Shown here piece after piece: positions 52,620 through 61,382 of a stretch of DNA of 64,000 nucleotides; position 1 is the stretch's first letter, and every line of letters begins with the position of its first letter. The stretch is from HGM11368 sp051883395. Its GTDB lineage: Bacteria; Bacillota; Clostridia; Christensenellales; UBA3700. The stretch covers positions 14,045 through 78,044 of the forward strand of contig JBJETQ010000016.1 of NCBI GenBank assembly GCA_051883395.1, read 5' to 3'. The notes beneath the pieces are model-generated. The model ran no database searches, was not told the origin of the DNA, and saw only the letters and a program-made list of their open reading frames with translations. The position numbers were made by a program, and so were the translations under genes.

Positions 52620-52637
52620 CAGACCTTGCGTCTGCCC
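52620..52637 (-). terminator. Probable terminator of the 90-aa gene
   Basis: Minus strand GCAGAC, loop GCAAG, GTCTGT, then TCTTTTTTATA. Confidence 0.6.
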
Positions 52638-52651
52638 TTCAATTATTTTTG

Positions 52652-52924
52652 CTATTGCTTATCTTCGGTATTTTGCTCGTCCGACGATTTGTCCGATTTG
52701 ATTGTACCCTTATATCTCAGATAATTTATACCGTCCCAAATCAGGTCTACCACCGCTATCGGCAACATTACAAAAAGGCTGTATTTCCAATACAGGTCGC
52801 TAAAAACTGCTATGCATGCCACCCAACCTATAAAAACGACAAAGGTGATGATATATTTCCATACCTGATAAACTTTCGGCTTTATCGATACCGAAAGCCA
52901 CCATTGCAAAAAATTGTATTTCAT
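52652..52924 (-). CDS. Small membrane protein, 90 aa
   Basis: Two transmembrane helices (residues 24-42 and 46-62, VWKYIITFVVFIGWVACIAV and KYSLFVMLPIAVVDLIWDGI) and a charged tail (KSDKSSDEQNTEDKQ). I recognise no family. It has a probable terminator behind it, supporting a real gene, but no clear ribosome site (TATAATAGAAAT precedes the ATG, again with a -10-like box close to the start). Function unknown. Confidence 0.6.
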   Translation of the reverse strand: MKYNFLQWWLSVSIKPKVYQVWKYIITFVVFIGWVACIAVFSDLYWKYSLFVMLPIAVVDLIWDGINYLRYKGTIKSDKSSDEQNTEDKQ

Positions 52925-52975
52925 ATTTCTATTATAAGATTATCAACGTTGATAGTCAAGCATTGCCCAAAAAAA

Positions 52976-52999
52976 ACACGCCGCCCGAAAGCGACGTGT
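52976..52999 (-). terminator. Terminator of the second Cys-block peptide gene
   Basis: Minus strand ACACGTCGC, loop TTTCGG, GCGGCGTGT followed by TTTTTTT. Confidence 0.87.
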
Positions 53000-53022
53000 C
53001 AGCTTCTTATGTATTTCTTCCG

Positions 53023-53229
53023 TTAGCAACAGCCACAACAGCAGAGCAACAGAAGAATAGGCAAAATGCAGCCGCAAGTACATTGATTGGTTGTCGTTGC
53101 GGTAGAAGTTGTGGTGGTCGTGCCGTCGGTAGTTACGGTTGTCGTTTCTCTCTTGCAACAGCACAACAAAAGCATAATGATAATTATGCAACAGCAACAA
53201 TTATTTGAGCCTCCGCCAAAGCAATTCAT
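53023..53229 (-). CDS. Cysteine-block hydrophobic peptide, 68 aa
   Basis: Sixteen of 68 residues are cysteine. After a short Gly/Asn start comes CCCC-IIIIMLLL-CCC, then a linker of almost only Thr (about residues 29-47), then CTCGC-ILPILLLL-CCCGCC at the end. The plan of two cysteine-bracketed hydrophobic staples is the same as in the peptide at 15817-15996. The ribosome site AAAAAGGAGGTCAGT is nearly identical to that gene's, and a strong terminator follows, so expression is probably high. Could bind metal, insert in membranes through acylated cysteines, or form disulfide-linked coat material; none is shown. Confidence 0.72.
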   Translation of the reverse strand: MNCFGGGSNNCCCCIIIIMLLLCCCKRETTTVTTDGTTTTTSTATTTNQCTCGCILPILLLLCCCGCC

Positions 53230-53297
53230 ACTGACCTCCTTTTTAGTTGGTTTTCTATTTTAAAATATGAAGCAGAACGTCAAGGTGTGAATATTCT

Positions 53298-53326
53298 TTG
53301 ACAAAGCTATTTCAAATCAATATAAT
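53298..53326 (+). promoter_or_regulatory. Consensus promoter of glyS with a leader hairpin
   Basis: TTGACA (53298-53303), 17-base spacer, TATAAT (53321-53326): a full consensus. The leader of about 47 bases contains a 9-bp hairpin TATATACGC-AAGCCG-GCGTATATA (53343-53366) ending right at the AAAAGGAG ribosome site. Confidence 0.85.
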
Positions 53327-53379
53327 ATAACTGACACTAAAATATATACGCAAGCCGGCGTATATAAAAAGGAGTAAAT

Positions 53380-54768
53380 ATGGCAAAATTGACAATGGAA
53401 AAATTGGTAGCACTTTGCAAAAACCGTGGTTTCATATTTTCCGGTAGCGAAATCTACGGCGGACTTGCAAACACCTGGGACTATGGTCCTCTCGGCGTTG
53501 AACTGAAAAACAACGTAAAAAAGGCCTGGTGGAAAAAGTTTGTTCAGGAAAATCCTTACAATACCGGACTTGACTGCGCAATTCTTATGAACCCTAACGT
53601 TTGGGTAGCAAGCGGACACGTGGGCGGATTCAGCGACCCACTTATGGACTGCAAAAGCTGCAATTCAAGACACAGAGCCGACAATCTTATTGAAGATTAC
53701 AATGCAAAAAAAGGCATAAATATCAATATCGCAGGCTGGACCAACGAACAGATGGAGCAATATATCATCGACAACAATATCGTATGTCCTGTATGCGGCA
53801 AATGCAACTTTACTGGCGTAAGACAATTCAATCTTATGTTCAAGACCTTCCAGGGAGTTACGGAAGACAGCAAAAACACCGTATATCTTCGCCCTGAGAC
53901 AGCGCAAGGAATATTTGTCAACTTTGCCAACGTGCAACGTTCTACAAGAGCAAAAATACCGTTTGGAATTGCCCAGATAGGCAAGTCATTCCGCAACGAA
54001 ATCACGCCCGGCAACTTTACTTTCCGCACCAGAGAATTCGAACAGATGGAGCTTGAATTTTTCTGCAAACCCGATACGGACCTTGAATGGTTTGCTTATT
54101 GGAAGGAATTTTGCAAAAACTGGTTGCTCGAACTTGGCATAAAAGAAGAAAATCTCAAACTCAGAGACCACGACAAAGAAGAACTTTCCTTCTATTCCAA
54201 AGCAACCACCGACTTTGAATTCTTGTTTCCTTTTGGGTGGGGAGAATTGTGGGGAATTGCCGACAGAACGGACTACGATCTCAATCAACACATCAAGACC
54301 AGCGGAAAAAATCTCGAATACACCGACCCTGTAACCAACGAAAAATACGTACCTTACGTAGTTGAGCCTTCGCTTGGCGCAGACCGTATGGTACTTGCCT
54401 TTTTGTGCAACGCATACGAAGAACAGGAGCTTGAAGGCGGCGACACCCGTACCGTGTTGCATCTGCACCACGCTCTCGCCCCTTACAAAGTTGCCGTGCT
54501 TCCTTTGCAAAAGAAGGCTTTGGGCGACAAGGCGGAAGAAATTTACCGTGCGCTGTCCAAAAAGTTCTCCGCTACCTATGACGAAACTGCAAGCATAGGC
54601 AAGAGATACAGAAGACAGGACGAAATAGGAACGCCTTATTGCGTAACGGTAGACTTTGAAACGCTCGACGACAATATGGTTACCGTGAGAGAAAGAGACA
54701 GTATGTCTCAAATCAGAATTCCTATCGACTCTCTGGCAGATTATCTGCAAAGCAATCTCGAATACTAA
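53380..54768 (+). CDS. glyS: Glycyl-tRNA synthetase, single-chain alpha2 type
   Basis: A 462-aa class II synthetase of the archaeal/Gram-positive dimeric type rather than the alpha2-beta2 type. Motifs: RGFIFSGSEIYGGLANTWDY at the start, zinc-binding cysteines in DCKSCNSRHRAD and CPVCGKC, motif 2 IGKSFRNEITPG, motif 3 SLGADRMVLAFL, and a C-terminal anticodon domain (LPLQKKALGDKAEEIYRALS). AAAAGGAGTAAAT precedes the ATG. The leader is too short for a T-box. Confidence 0.96.
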   Translation: MAKLTMEKLVALCKNRGFIFSGSEIYGGLANTWDYGPLGVELKNNVKKAWWKKFVQENPYNTGLDCAILMNPNVWVASGHVGGFSDPLMDCKSCNSRHRADNLIEDYNAKKGININIAGWTNEQMEQYIIDNNIVCPVCGKCNFTGVRQFNLMFKTFQGVTEDSKNTVYLRPETAQGIFVNFANVQRSTRAKIPFGIAQIGKSFRNEITPGNFTFRTREFEQMELEFFCKPDTDLEWFAYWKEFCKNWLLELGIKEENLKLRDHDKEELSFYSKATTDFEFLFPFGWGELWGIADRTDYDLNQHIKTSGKNLEYTDPVTNEKYVPYVVEPSLGADRMVLAFLCNAYEEQELEGGDTRTVLHLHHALAPYKVAVLPLQKKALGDKAEEIYRALSKKFSATYDETASIGKRYRRQDEIGTPYCVTVDFETLDDNMVTVRERDSMSQIRIPIDSLADYLQSNLEY

Positions 54769-54784
54769 TTTTTTATTATAATCA

Positions 54785-54815
54785 AAAAAACCACCCTGTC
54801 ATGGGGTGGTTTTTT
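54785..54815 (+). terminator. Terminator of glyS
   Basis: AAAAAACCACCC, 7-base loop, GGGTGGTTTTTT. Confidence 0.88.
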
Positions 54816-54852
54816 GTCAGTTAAAAATGTGTTTTTTGCGATAAGTATCGGT

Positions 54853-55524
54853 TTATTTGAGTTTATTATAAGGACAAACGGATATACAGATTCCGCATAC
54901 GCTGCCCCTGCCTATACCCTGAAAATGCTCCTTCATATATTTGGAGCACTTGTCGGCGTCAAGTATGCTATCTCGTGTCGCTCCACCTGTGTAGTGATTG
55001 CCTACGATAGCACCGGCAGGACAAGCTCTTACACATCTGTCGCAATCTCCGCAGCCATCGGCAACAGGCTTGTTGACAACCCCCAGCGGATAATCTGTGA
55101 GTACGGTGGCAAGTCTTATCTTACTGCCCCATTGCGGCGTTATCAGCAGGCCGCTCTTACCTATCCACCCGCTACCCGACAACACCGCCGCCGTCTTGTG
55201 CGGAAAAGCACCTGCGTATCTGTCGCTGTCAGACGATTGAGAAGCGGGAATCATATAGGAAGCGTAGCCCAATCTCTGAATGTACGTCTGACAATACAAA
55301 GCCAATTGGTCAAGGCAGGCATTGACTGTGCGATAATGATGAAAATACTCATAAGTAGGTTTGTCGTCAATTCCTTGAAGTATGTAATCGTTGAGTTTGT
55401 ATCCTATTGTAACGGCGTATGGAAAGCCTTTTGCCTGGGCAACTCCGCTTACGTCGCTGAACGCAATGAGACACGCACCCTTTTCGTACAAGTCGTCATA
55501 TAGTTTTTGAATGTTTTGGTCCAT
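54853..55524 (-). CDS. QueG-like protein with two 4Fe-4S clusters
   Basis: A 223-aa protein related to epoxyqueuosine reductase. The C-terminal ferredoxin-like part carries CGDCDRCVRACPAGAI and CGICISVCPYNK, enough for two 4Fe-4S clusters; upstream is GWIGKSGLLITPQWG, the QueG-type segment. It lacks the C-terminal HEAT repeats and part of the cobalamin-binding region of full QueG (about 350-380 aa), so it may be a distinct reductase rather than the queuosine enzyme. No ribosome site; TTGCAA-16-TATAAT ends six bases before the ATG. Confidence 0.83.
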   Translation of the reverse strand: MDQNIQKLYDDLYEKGACLIAFSDVSGVAQAKGFPYAVTIGYKLNDYILQGIDDKPTYEYFHHYRTVNACLDQLALYCQTYIQRLGYASYMIPASQSSDSDRYAGAFPHKTAAVLSGSGWIGKSGLLITPQWGSKIRLATVLTDYPLGVVNKPVADGCGDCDRCVRACPAGAIVGNHYTGGATRDSILDADKCSKYMKEHFQGIGRGSVCGICISVCPYNKLK

Positions 55525-55530
55525 AAATCA

Positions 55531-55558
55531 ATTATATCCGATTTTTTGTCTTTTGCAA
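55531..55558 (-). promoter_or_regulatory. Promoter of QueG-like gene, leaderless configuration
   Basis: TTGCAA (55553-55558), 16-base spacer, TATAAT (55531-55536), then TGATTT and the ATG. Confidence 0.65.
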
Positions 55559-55650
55559 GCGTAGAATACCAAATATGTTTTATTTGAGTATTAATCATCT
55601 GCCAATTATCCGCTTTATTAATTTTATACGCTAGTTTTGTTCTTTTCCAT

Positions 55651-55680
55651 AAAAAATGCGGACCAAAGTCCGCACTTTTG
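55651..55680 (-). terminator. Terminator of the pst-pho operon
   Basis: Minus strand AAAAGTGCGGAC, loop TTTG, GTCCGCATTTTTT, just behind phoR. Confidence 0.87.
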
Positions 55681-55690
55681 TACAATCAAA

Positions 55691-57391
55691 TCAAGATAAT
55701 GAAGGAAAAGTTACCGTAACCGTCGTTCCTTGCCCCACGCTGCTTTCTATATTCAAATCGGCGTTGTAAGTTGCGCATATATGCTTGACAATGGCAAGGC
55801 CCAGTCCGGTGCCGCCTGTTTTTTTGGAACGAGATTTGTCTACACGATAAAACCGCTCGCACAGTCTTGGAATATGTTCTTGCTCTATTCCTATACCAGT
55901 ATCGGACACTTTGAGTTGAGTATTGTTATCGTTTTCTATTATCTCAACCGCAATTTTTCCGTTTTCTTTGTTATAATTGACTGCATTTGAGCAGAGATTT
56001 TGCATCAATTCGTAAATTTTCTTGTTGTCGGCAATGACATAGCCTTCGCCTTCTATCGAAAATTCTATCTTCTTTTTTTCCATTTCTCCGCCAAGTTCGG
56101 CAAGCGTTTCAACGGCGACTGCTCTCAAATCTACTCTGCCGCAGTTGGCTGTTTCTTCTCCCCTTTCGTATTGGCTGAGTTTGAGCATATCGCCTATAAG
56201 ACTGGCAAGCCGCACGCTCTCTTTATGAATTCTCTCAACTTGTTTTTTCGACTGTTCGTCAAGCGAATTTTTGTCAAGCAACAATTCCGACAGCCCCTGC
56301 ATCACCGTAACAGGCGTTTTCAACTCGTGCGAAGCGTTGGCAAAAAATTCGCTTCTGGCATTGATTGCCGCCTTTTGCTGCGTGATGTCGGTTACAATAA
56401 TTACACGAGATACGTCGCTGTCGCTGTCGTCTGCATTTTTGACTACTATTGCCAGGCACTTATCCTTGTATGAATATTCAAAAATACATTGGTCGTCAAA
56501 ATCTTGTTGCAATTTTTCAAGTAAATTTACGTCGTCGACGAGATATATCAAATCTTTGTCGTTGACGCTGTTAGTCTGTCCGAACAACTGACATGCGCTT
56601 TTGTTGGCAAATGCGATTTTGCCGTTTTTGCCCAGCGCAATAATACCTTGCGAAACGTTGTCCAATACGATATTCAGTTTGCGGTGTTCTTCCCGCACTT
56701 TTCTTACGCCGCTTTCGATACTTGCGCTTAACTCATTGATTTTGCCAAGCACCAGATAAAGCTCGGGTTCTTTGGAATCGGTTACTATCGGTTTGTAGTT
56801 TCCTTCTTTCAGACTCTCCAAACTCATACCTACGTCGGTGATTTTTGAAGAAAATCTACCTGCAATAACGTTGGCTATTGCAGCGGAAGCAACTATTGCG
56901 ACGGCAACGACAGCCAGCAATATCAAAACCGCCACAGCCATATACCCGTCGATGGCATTGCTTTTGACTGCGAGCCTGACAATGACAGTTTCTCCGTCCT
57001 GCAAAACCGTCTTCTGTGCATAGTATGTCATTTTGCAATCAAAAGTCTGCGAATATCTCTCCACCGCCAAAGGGCTGTCTTCCAATGCGGCTGCAACTTC
57101 TTGCCTGTCTGCGTGATTTTCCAGTTCACTAGCCGTGTCGCTCTCGTATAATACGTTGCCTGCCGTATCGAAAATGCTGATTCGGAAAGCGTCGTCTCCC
57201 CTGTATCTGTCAAATACTCCAAAGTCTTCTCTTGCCTTTAACATTGAGCAGACCAAAGACGTTTCTTGTTGCAATCTGTCTTTTATCATTGCTTTTGCAT
57301 TGAGATTGATTGCCACAAGCCCGAATATAAACATCATCAGCGTCAGCACCAAAGCCAACGCAAATACCCGCAAAAATATCTTCTTTTTCAT
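55691..57391 (-). CDS. phoR: Phosphate-regulon sensor histidine kinase
   Basis: A 566-aa membrane kinase: helix 1 (about 8-30), extracytoplasmic sensor loop (about 31-150), helix 2 (about 152-178), a HAMP-like segment (ISSKITDVGMSLESLKEGNY), a PAS domain (LDNVSQGIIALGKNGKIAFA), then the H-box FFANASHELKTPVTVM, the N-box LCSNAVNYNKENGKI and G-boxes VSDTGIGIEQEHIPR and GTGLGLAIVKHI. This is the PhoR layout. It overlaps the response regulator gene by ATGA and ends the pst-pho operon. Confidence 0.92.
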   Translation of the reverse strand: MKKKIFLRVFALALVLTLMMFIFGLVAINLNAKAMIKDRLQQETSLVCSMLKAREDFGVFDRYRGDDAFRISIFDTAGNVLYESDTASELENHADRQEVAAALEDSPLAVERYSQTFDCKMTYYAQKTVLQDGETVIVRLAVKSNAIDGYMAVAVLILLAVVAVAIVASAAIANVIAGRFSSKITDVGMSLESLKEGNYKPIVTDSKEPELYLVLGKINELSASIESGVRKVREEHRKLNIVLDNVSQGIIALGKNGKIAFANKSACQLFGQTNSVNDKDLIYLVDDVNLLEKLQQDFDDQCIFEYSYKDKCLAIVVKNADDSDSDVSRVIIVTDITQQKAAINARSEFFANASHELKTPVTVMQGLSELLLDKNSLDEQSKKQVERIHKESVRLASLIGDMLKLSQYERGEETANCGRVDLRAVAVETLAELGGEMEKKKIEFSIEGEGYVIADNKKIYELMQNLCSNAVNYNKENGKIAVEIIENDNNTQLKVSDTGIGIEQEHIPRLCERFYRVDKSRSKKTGGTGLGLAIVKHICATYNADLNIESSVGQGTTVTVTFPSLS

Positions 57392-58053
57392 ACGCTTTCA
57401 AAACGATAGCCGACGCCCCTTACCGTAACTATACAATCATTTGCGCCCGCATCTTTTATTTTTTCTCTCAATTGAGCTACGTGCATATCGAGAGTTCGGG
57501 TTTCTCCCATAAAATTTTCGCCCCAAACTTCTCTGAAAAGTTCTTCCCTTTCCACAGTAACTCCTGCATTAGCCACCAAAATTTTGAAAAGTTTGAATTC
57601 TTTGAGCGTCAGCCCCATATCCTTACCTTCAAAATATGCCTTGTACACGTTGTTATCTATCTCAAAGCCGCCTGCACCGGTAACGTACAGTTTTGCCCGA
57701 CGCAAGTTGGTTTTGACTCTTGCAATCAATTCCAGCACCGAAAAAGGCTTGGACATATAGTCGTCTGCGCCTTTGTTCAAGCCTTTGACAAAACTCATCT
57801 CGTCAGACTTGGCGCTGACGCAGATGACGGGTACTCTGGCGTCCTTTTCTCTTATTTTTGTCAGGATAGTATAGCCGTCCATATCAGGCAGCATTATATC
57901 CAAAATAATAAGGTCGGGCTTTTCTTGAAAAAAGGCGTCAAAAAAATCTTTGCCGTTGTCAAACAATTTGATTTTGTAATCGCTCTCAAACGCCCCTTCA
58001 TAAACTTCTCTGATGCCTTCATCGTCTTCTACGATATAGATAAGCTCTTTCAT
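57388..58053 (-). CDS. phoP: Phosphate-regulon response regulator (OmpR family)
   Basis: A 221-aa regulator. Receiver domain with acidic pocket VEDD (residues 8-11), phospho-acceptor D52 in LIILDIMLPDMDG, and a conserved Lys in DDYMSKPF; OmpR/PhoB-type winged helix at the C-terminus (LTLKEFKLFKILVANAG; VTVRGVGYRFE). Start is the ATG at 58053, which overlaps the phoU stop (TGATG); a TTG one codon earlier is not needed. It should bind the Pho box at 62401-62428. Confidence 0.93.
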   Translation of the reverse strand: MKELIYIVEDDEGIREVYEGAFESDYKIKLFDNGKDFFDAFFQEKPDLIILDIMLPDMDGYTILTKIREKDARVPVICVSAKSDEMSFVKGLNKGADDYMSKPFSVLELIARVKTNLRRAKLYVTGAGGFEIDNNVYKAYFEGKDMGLTLKEFKLFKILVANAGVTVEREELFREVWGENFMGETRTLDMHVAQLREKIKDAGANDCIVTVRGVGYRFESV

Positions 58054-58706
58054 CAAAACTTTTTATGCACTCCCGTTTCGTAATATTTGGTCCACTCCGC
58101 CACGTTGACGGCATGGTCGCCTATTCTTTCCAGATATTTGGCTATCATCATAAACTCTATTGCCTGGTCGGCATTGTCGTTGTTCTTTTTTATAAGTTCT
58201 ATCAAGTCCGACTTGACTCGAACGAACAAGCCGTCCATATCGTCGTCCATGGCAATAACTTCGTCCGCCAATCTTTCGTCGTCGTTGATAAAAGAATCTA
58301 CGCTTGCTCTTACCATTACCACAGCCAACTTGCCCATAGCGGTAATGTGAGCCAACTTGACAACGTATCCGTCGTCCTTCATCGTAGCGACAATATCGCC
58401 TATATCGCTTGCCTGATCGGCAAATCGCTCTATATCAGTTATCATTTTGAGCATAGTGGACACTTCCCTGAAATCCTTTGCCACAGGCTGTTGTTTGAGC
58501 AAAATTCTCATACAACTCTTTTCGATATTCATCTCATAATCGTCCACTATCTTGTCTGTTTGCGATATGCTCCTGCCCAATTCTTTGTCATGATTTTCGA
58601 TGGCTTCTATCGCCATTTCAATCATTTTTTCGCTCAGTCTACACATCTCCACCAGTTTGGTCTTGATTGCGTCCAGTTCTTCTTCAAAATATTTTCTTAC
58701 AGACAC
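58053..58706 (-). CDS. phoU: Phosphate transport accessory protein PhoU
   Basis: A 217-aa PhoU with two three-helix bundles. Signature metal-binding helices read ITDIERFADQASDIGDIV and AKYLERIGDHAVNVAEW. PhoU links the Pst transporter to PhoR and lowers phosphate signalling when phosphate is plentiful. Start is GTG with GGAGGTGGACAA in front. It sits 45 bases behind pstB and overlaps phoP. Confidence 0.95.
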   Translation of the reverse strand: MSVRKYFEEELDAIKTKLVEMCRLSEKMIEMAIEAIENHDKELGRSISQTDKIVDDYEMNIEKSCMRILLKQQPVAKDFREVSTMLKMITDIERFADQASDIGDIVATMKDDGYVVKLAHITAMGKLAVVMVRASVDSFINDDERLADEVIAMDDDMDGLFVRVKSDLIELIKKNNDNADQAIEFMMIAKYLERIGDHAVNVAEWTKYYETGVHKKF

Positions 58707-58751
58707 TTGTCCACCTCCATTATATCACCGTTTTTTTGACTTATCAACCAA

Positions 58752-59531
58752 TCAACCAAACCTGCCCGTAATATATCTTTCCGTCTGCTCTTTTGCAGGA
58801 GACGTAAAAATATCGTCCGTATCGCCGTATTCTATCAGCTCTCCTAAAAGAAAGAATGCCGTTTTGTCCGCAATACGAGCGGCTTGTTGCATATTGTGCG
58901 TTACTATTACCACCGTCAGATTGCGCTTCAATTCTTCCATCAATTCTTCTATCTTGCCGGTAGAAATAGGGTCCAATGCCGACGTCGGTTCGTCCATGAG
59001 CAATATCTGCGGATTGGCAGCGAGAGAACGAGCTATACAAAGTCGCTGTTGCTGACCGCCCGACAATCCCAAAGCAGACTTGTTGAGTCTATCCTTCAAC
59101 TCGTCCCACATTGCCGCTTGTCTGAGCGATTTTTCTACTATTTCGTCAAGTTTTGAACGTGTCGTTACGCCAAAAGTGCGTGGTCCGTAGGCAATATTGT
59201 CATACACGGTCATAGGAAAAGGATTGGGTTTCTGAAATACCATGCCCACGTTTTTTCTCAATTCGTTGACGTCGATTTTGCCGTAGATATCGGTATCGCC
59301 CATCACAAACTTTCCGCTTATCTTACAGCCTTCAACCAAATCGTTCATTCTGTTGAAACATTTTAAAAAAGTAGATTTTCCGCAGCCCGACGGACCGATA
59401 AATGCTGTAACCTGCTTTTGCGGAATTTCGATGTCTATATTTTTGAGCGCCTGAAAATCACCGTACCAAAGGTTAGCATTGCTGACGCTTATGTTTTGTC
59501 CAAACTTTTGTATTTCTTTGTTTTTCTTCAT
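58752..59531 (-). CDS. pstB: Phosphate ABC transporter ATP-binding protein
   Basis: A 259-aa ABC ATPase: Walker A GPSGCGKSTFLKCFNRMND (the FNRMND tail is specific for PstB), signature LSGGQQQRLCIARSLA, Walker B ILLMDEPTSALDP, H-loop VTHNMQQA. AAAGGAGAAAAG precedes the start, which overlaps the stop of the permease gene (TAATG). Confidence 0.97.
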   Translation of the reverse strand: MKKNKEIQKFGQNISVSNANLWYGDFQALKNIDIEIPQKQVTAFIGPSGCGKSTFLKCFNRMNDLVEGCKISGKFVMGDTDIYGKIDVNELRKNVGMVFQKPNPFPMTVYDNIAYGPRTFGVTTRSKLDEIVEKSLRQAAMWDELKDRLNKSALGLSGGQQQRLCIARSLAANPQILLMDEPTSALDPISTGKIEELMEELKRNLTVVIVTHNMQQAARIADKTAFFLLGELIEYGDTDDIFTSPAKEQTERYITGRFG

Positions 59532-61381
59532 TACTTTTCTCCTTTGAGCCTTTTGTTGAGTCTTCCTGCGACTACTTCCGCCAACAAATTGAGCCCCAAC
59601 ACCAAAGCTATAAGAACGACCGCTGTCGCATAGGCTTCGTTGACGTACCAGCCTTCTCCCGACAATCTGTACAGCGCTACTGCCAGAGTGGCATTGCTGT
59701 CAAGATAGCTGTCAGGCATCGCCGATATTACCGAACCCATTGTGTATATAAAAGGCGCCGATTCGCTGATGACTCTGCCCATACTCAATATCAAAGCAGA
59801 TACTACGCCCGGCATTGCGGACGGCAAAACGACGGAAAATATCGTTCTCAACTTGCCTGCACCCAACGCAAAACTTCCTTCACGCAAGCCTATACCTACT
59901 GATTTGAGACTCTCCTGTGTTGAGCGCACTATCGTAGGCAACAACATTATGCTCACGGTCAAAGAGCCTGCAAGGATAGAACAACTACCCTTGATGAGCG
60001 CTACGAAAGTAATCATTCCAAACAAGCCGTACACAATTGACGGTACGCCGTTGAGAATATCTATCGCCCCCTGTATCACTTTGACTATCCACGACTTTTT
60101 AGGTGCGTACTCGTTGAGAAAAATCGCCGTGCCCATGCCGATAGGCATAGCAATAATCACACTCAAAAATACTGTCATAAGCGTCGTTACAATCGAAGGC
60201 AGAATGGTTATTTCTTCACTGTCAAACTTATACTTGCCTATCAGAAGATGTGGGTTTTGAATGAGATATGGCAATCCTTTTGCAAGGATAAACCCGATAA
60301 TCGTCAAAAGAGCGACCACCGATATGACTCCTGCGCCAATCGACGCTAATTTGCCAAGCATGGGGGTATTGAGTCCGTATCTTATCTTTTGTCTCAAATC
60401 ATTGAGTCCGATAGCAACTTTATTCGGTTTTTTCTCCCGCACGTCAGTTTGTTCAGTTTTCTTTTTCTTTTTTCGTTTACTATCCGTTGAGCTCAAACCC
60501 TTTACCGCTTTTTTCGATATTACGGCAAACAAGGCATTGATAAGCGACACGAATACCAGCAAAATAACGCCCGTGGCAACCAAAGCTCCCTGTTGCACTT
60601 CTCCCGCATAGCCCATTTCCATAACTATATTTGCGGTCATAACTCTAAAACTGTTGAACAGACTGTCAGGATATGCGACCGAATTGCCCGCAACCATCAC
60701 CACCGCCATCGTTTCGCCCAGCGCTCTGCCAGTACCCAGAACCAAAGATGCGGTAATACCCGACCTTGCAGCGCCCGTCATAACTCCAAAAACCGCCTGT
60801 GTATGCGTCGTTCCCAACGCCAACGCACCTTCATAATAGGCACGTGGCACGGCGTTGAGCGACGTTACCGACAATGACACGACGGTAGGCATGATCATTA
60901 TTCCTAAGATGAGTGAAGTCGCCAACAAGCCGCTACCGTTGTTAGGGGCAACCTTGGCAAGCAACGGCAACAAAAATACTATGCCGAAAAAGCCGTAGAC
61001 TACGCTCGGTATTCCTGCAAGCAAATTGATGACGGAAGAAAATATTTTACGCAGTTTTTTAGGGCAATAAAACACAATAAAAATCGACGTAAAATACCCC
61101 AAAGTTCCGCCCACCAGCAACGCCCCTGCCGTAGCGGCAAGAGTCGATACTATCATCTTGAAAATACCGTAACTTCCCGACAGTTCGGCGGCGTCCAATT
61201 TATCCAATCTGTCAGGCGACCACACCTGTCCCGTTATAAACTCAAACAGTCCGATTTTTTTGAGAGCGGGCAAACTCTTGACTATCATAAATACAAAAAT
61301 GGATACAACGGCGATTATGCATATAACCGCCGAAGTACCAAAAGCTATTTTACCAGCTCTTTCTTTGAGTTTCGTTTTCAT
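59531..61381 (-). CDS. pstCA: Fused phosphate permease PstC-PstA
   Basis: A 616-aa single chain holding both permease subunits. Residues 1-about 295 are PstC (ICIIAVVSIFVFMIVKSLPALKK; GRALGETMAVVMVAGNS), a basic linker KRKKKKKTEQTDVREKKPNK spans roughly 300-322, and the rest is PstA (SIVTTLMTVFLSVIIAMPIG; GMGTAIFLNEYAP; FALGAGKLRTIFSVVLP). Each half has about six helices and its own EAA-like loop. Separate genes are the rule; here no stop, frameshift or ribosome site divides them. One base lies between the pstS stop and the ATG. Confidence 0.94.
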   Translation of the reverse strand: MKTKLKERAGKIAFGTSAVICIIAVVSIFVFMIVKSLPALKKIGLFEFITGQVWSPDRLDKLDAAELSGSYGIFKMIVSTLAATAGALLVGGTLGYFTSIFIVFYCPKKLRKIFSSVINLLAGIPSVVYGFFGIVFLLPLLAKVAPNNGSGLLATSLILGIMIMPTVVSLSVTSLNAVPRAYYEGALALGTTHTQAVFGVMTGAARSGITASLVLGTGRALGETMAVVMVAGNSVAYPDSLFNSFRVMTANIVMEMGYAGEVQQGALVATGVILLVFVSLINALFAVISKKAVKGLSSTDSKRKKKKKTEQTDVREKKPNKVAIGLNDLRQKIRYGLNTPMLGKLASIGAGVISVVALLTIIGFILAKGLPYLIQNPHLLIGKYKFDSEEITILPSIVTTLMTVFLSVIIAMPIGMGTAIFLNEYAPKKSWIVKVIQGAIDILNGVPSIVYGLFGMITFVALIKGSCSILAGSLTVSIMLLPTIVRSTQESLKSVGIGLREGSFALGAGKLRTIFSVVLPSAMPGVVSALILSMGRVISESAPFIYTMGSVISAMPDSYLDSNATLAVALYRLSGEGWYVNEAYATAVVLIALVLGLNLLAEVVAGRLNKRLKGEK

Positions 61382-61382
61382 A

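Noticed and set aside
53230..53379. T-box riboswitch before glyS
   Set aside because: A consensus promoter at 53298-53326 leaves a leader of about 47 bases with one small hairpin only.
55449..55685. 78-codon minus-strand frame upstream of the QueG-like gene
   Set aside because: Overlaps the phoR terminator and the QueG-like promoter and start; no ribosome site.
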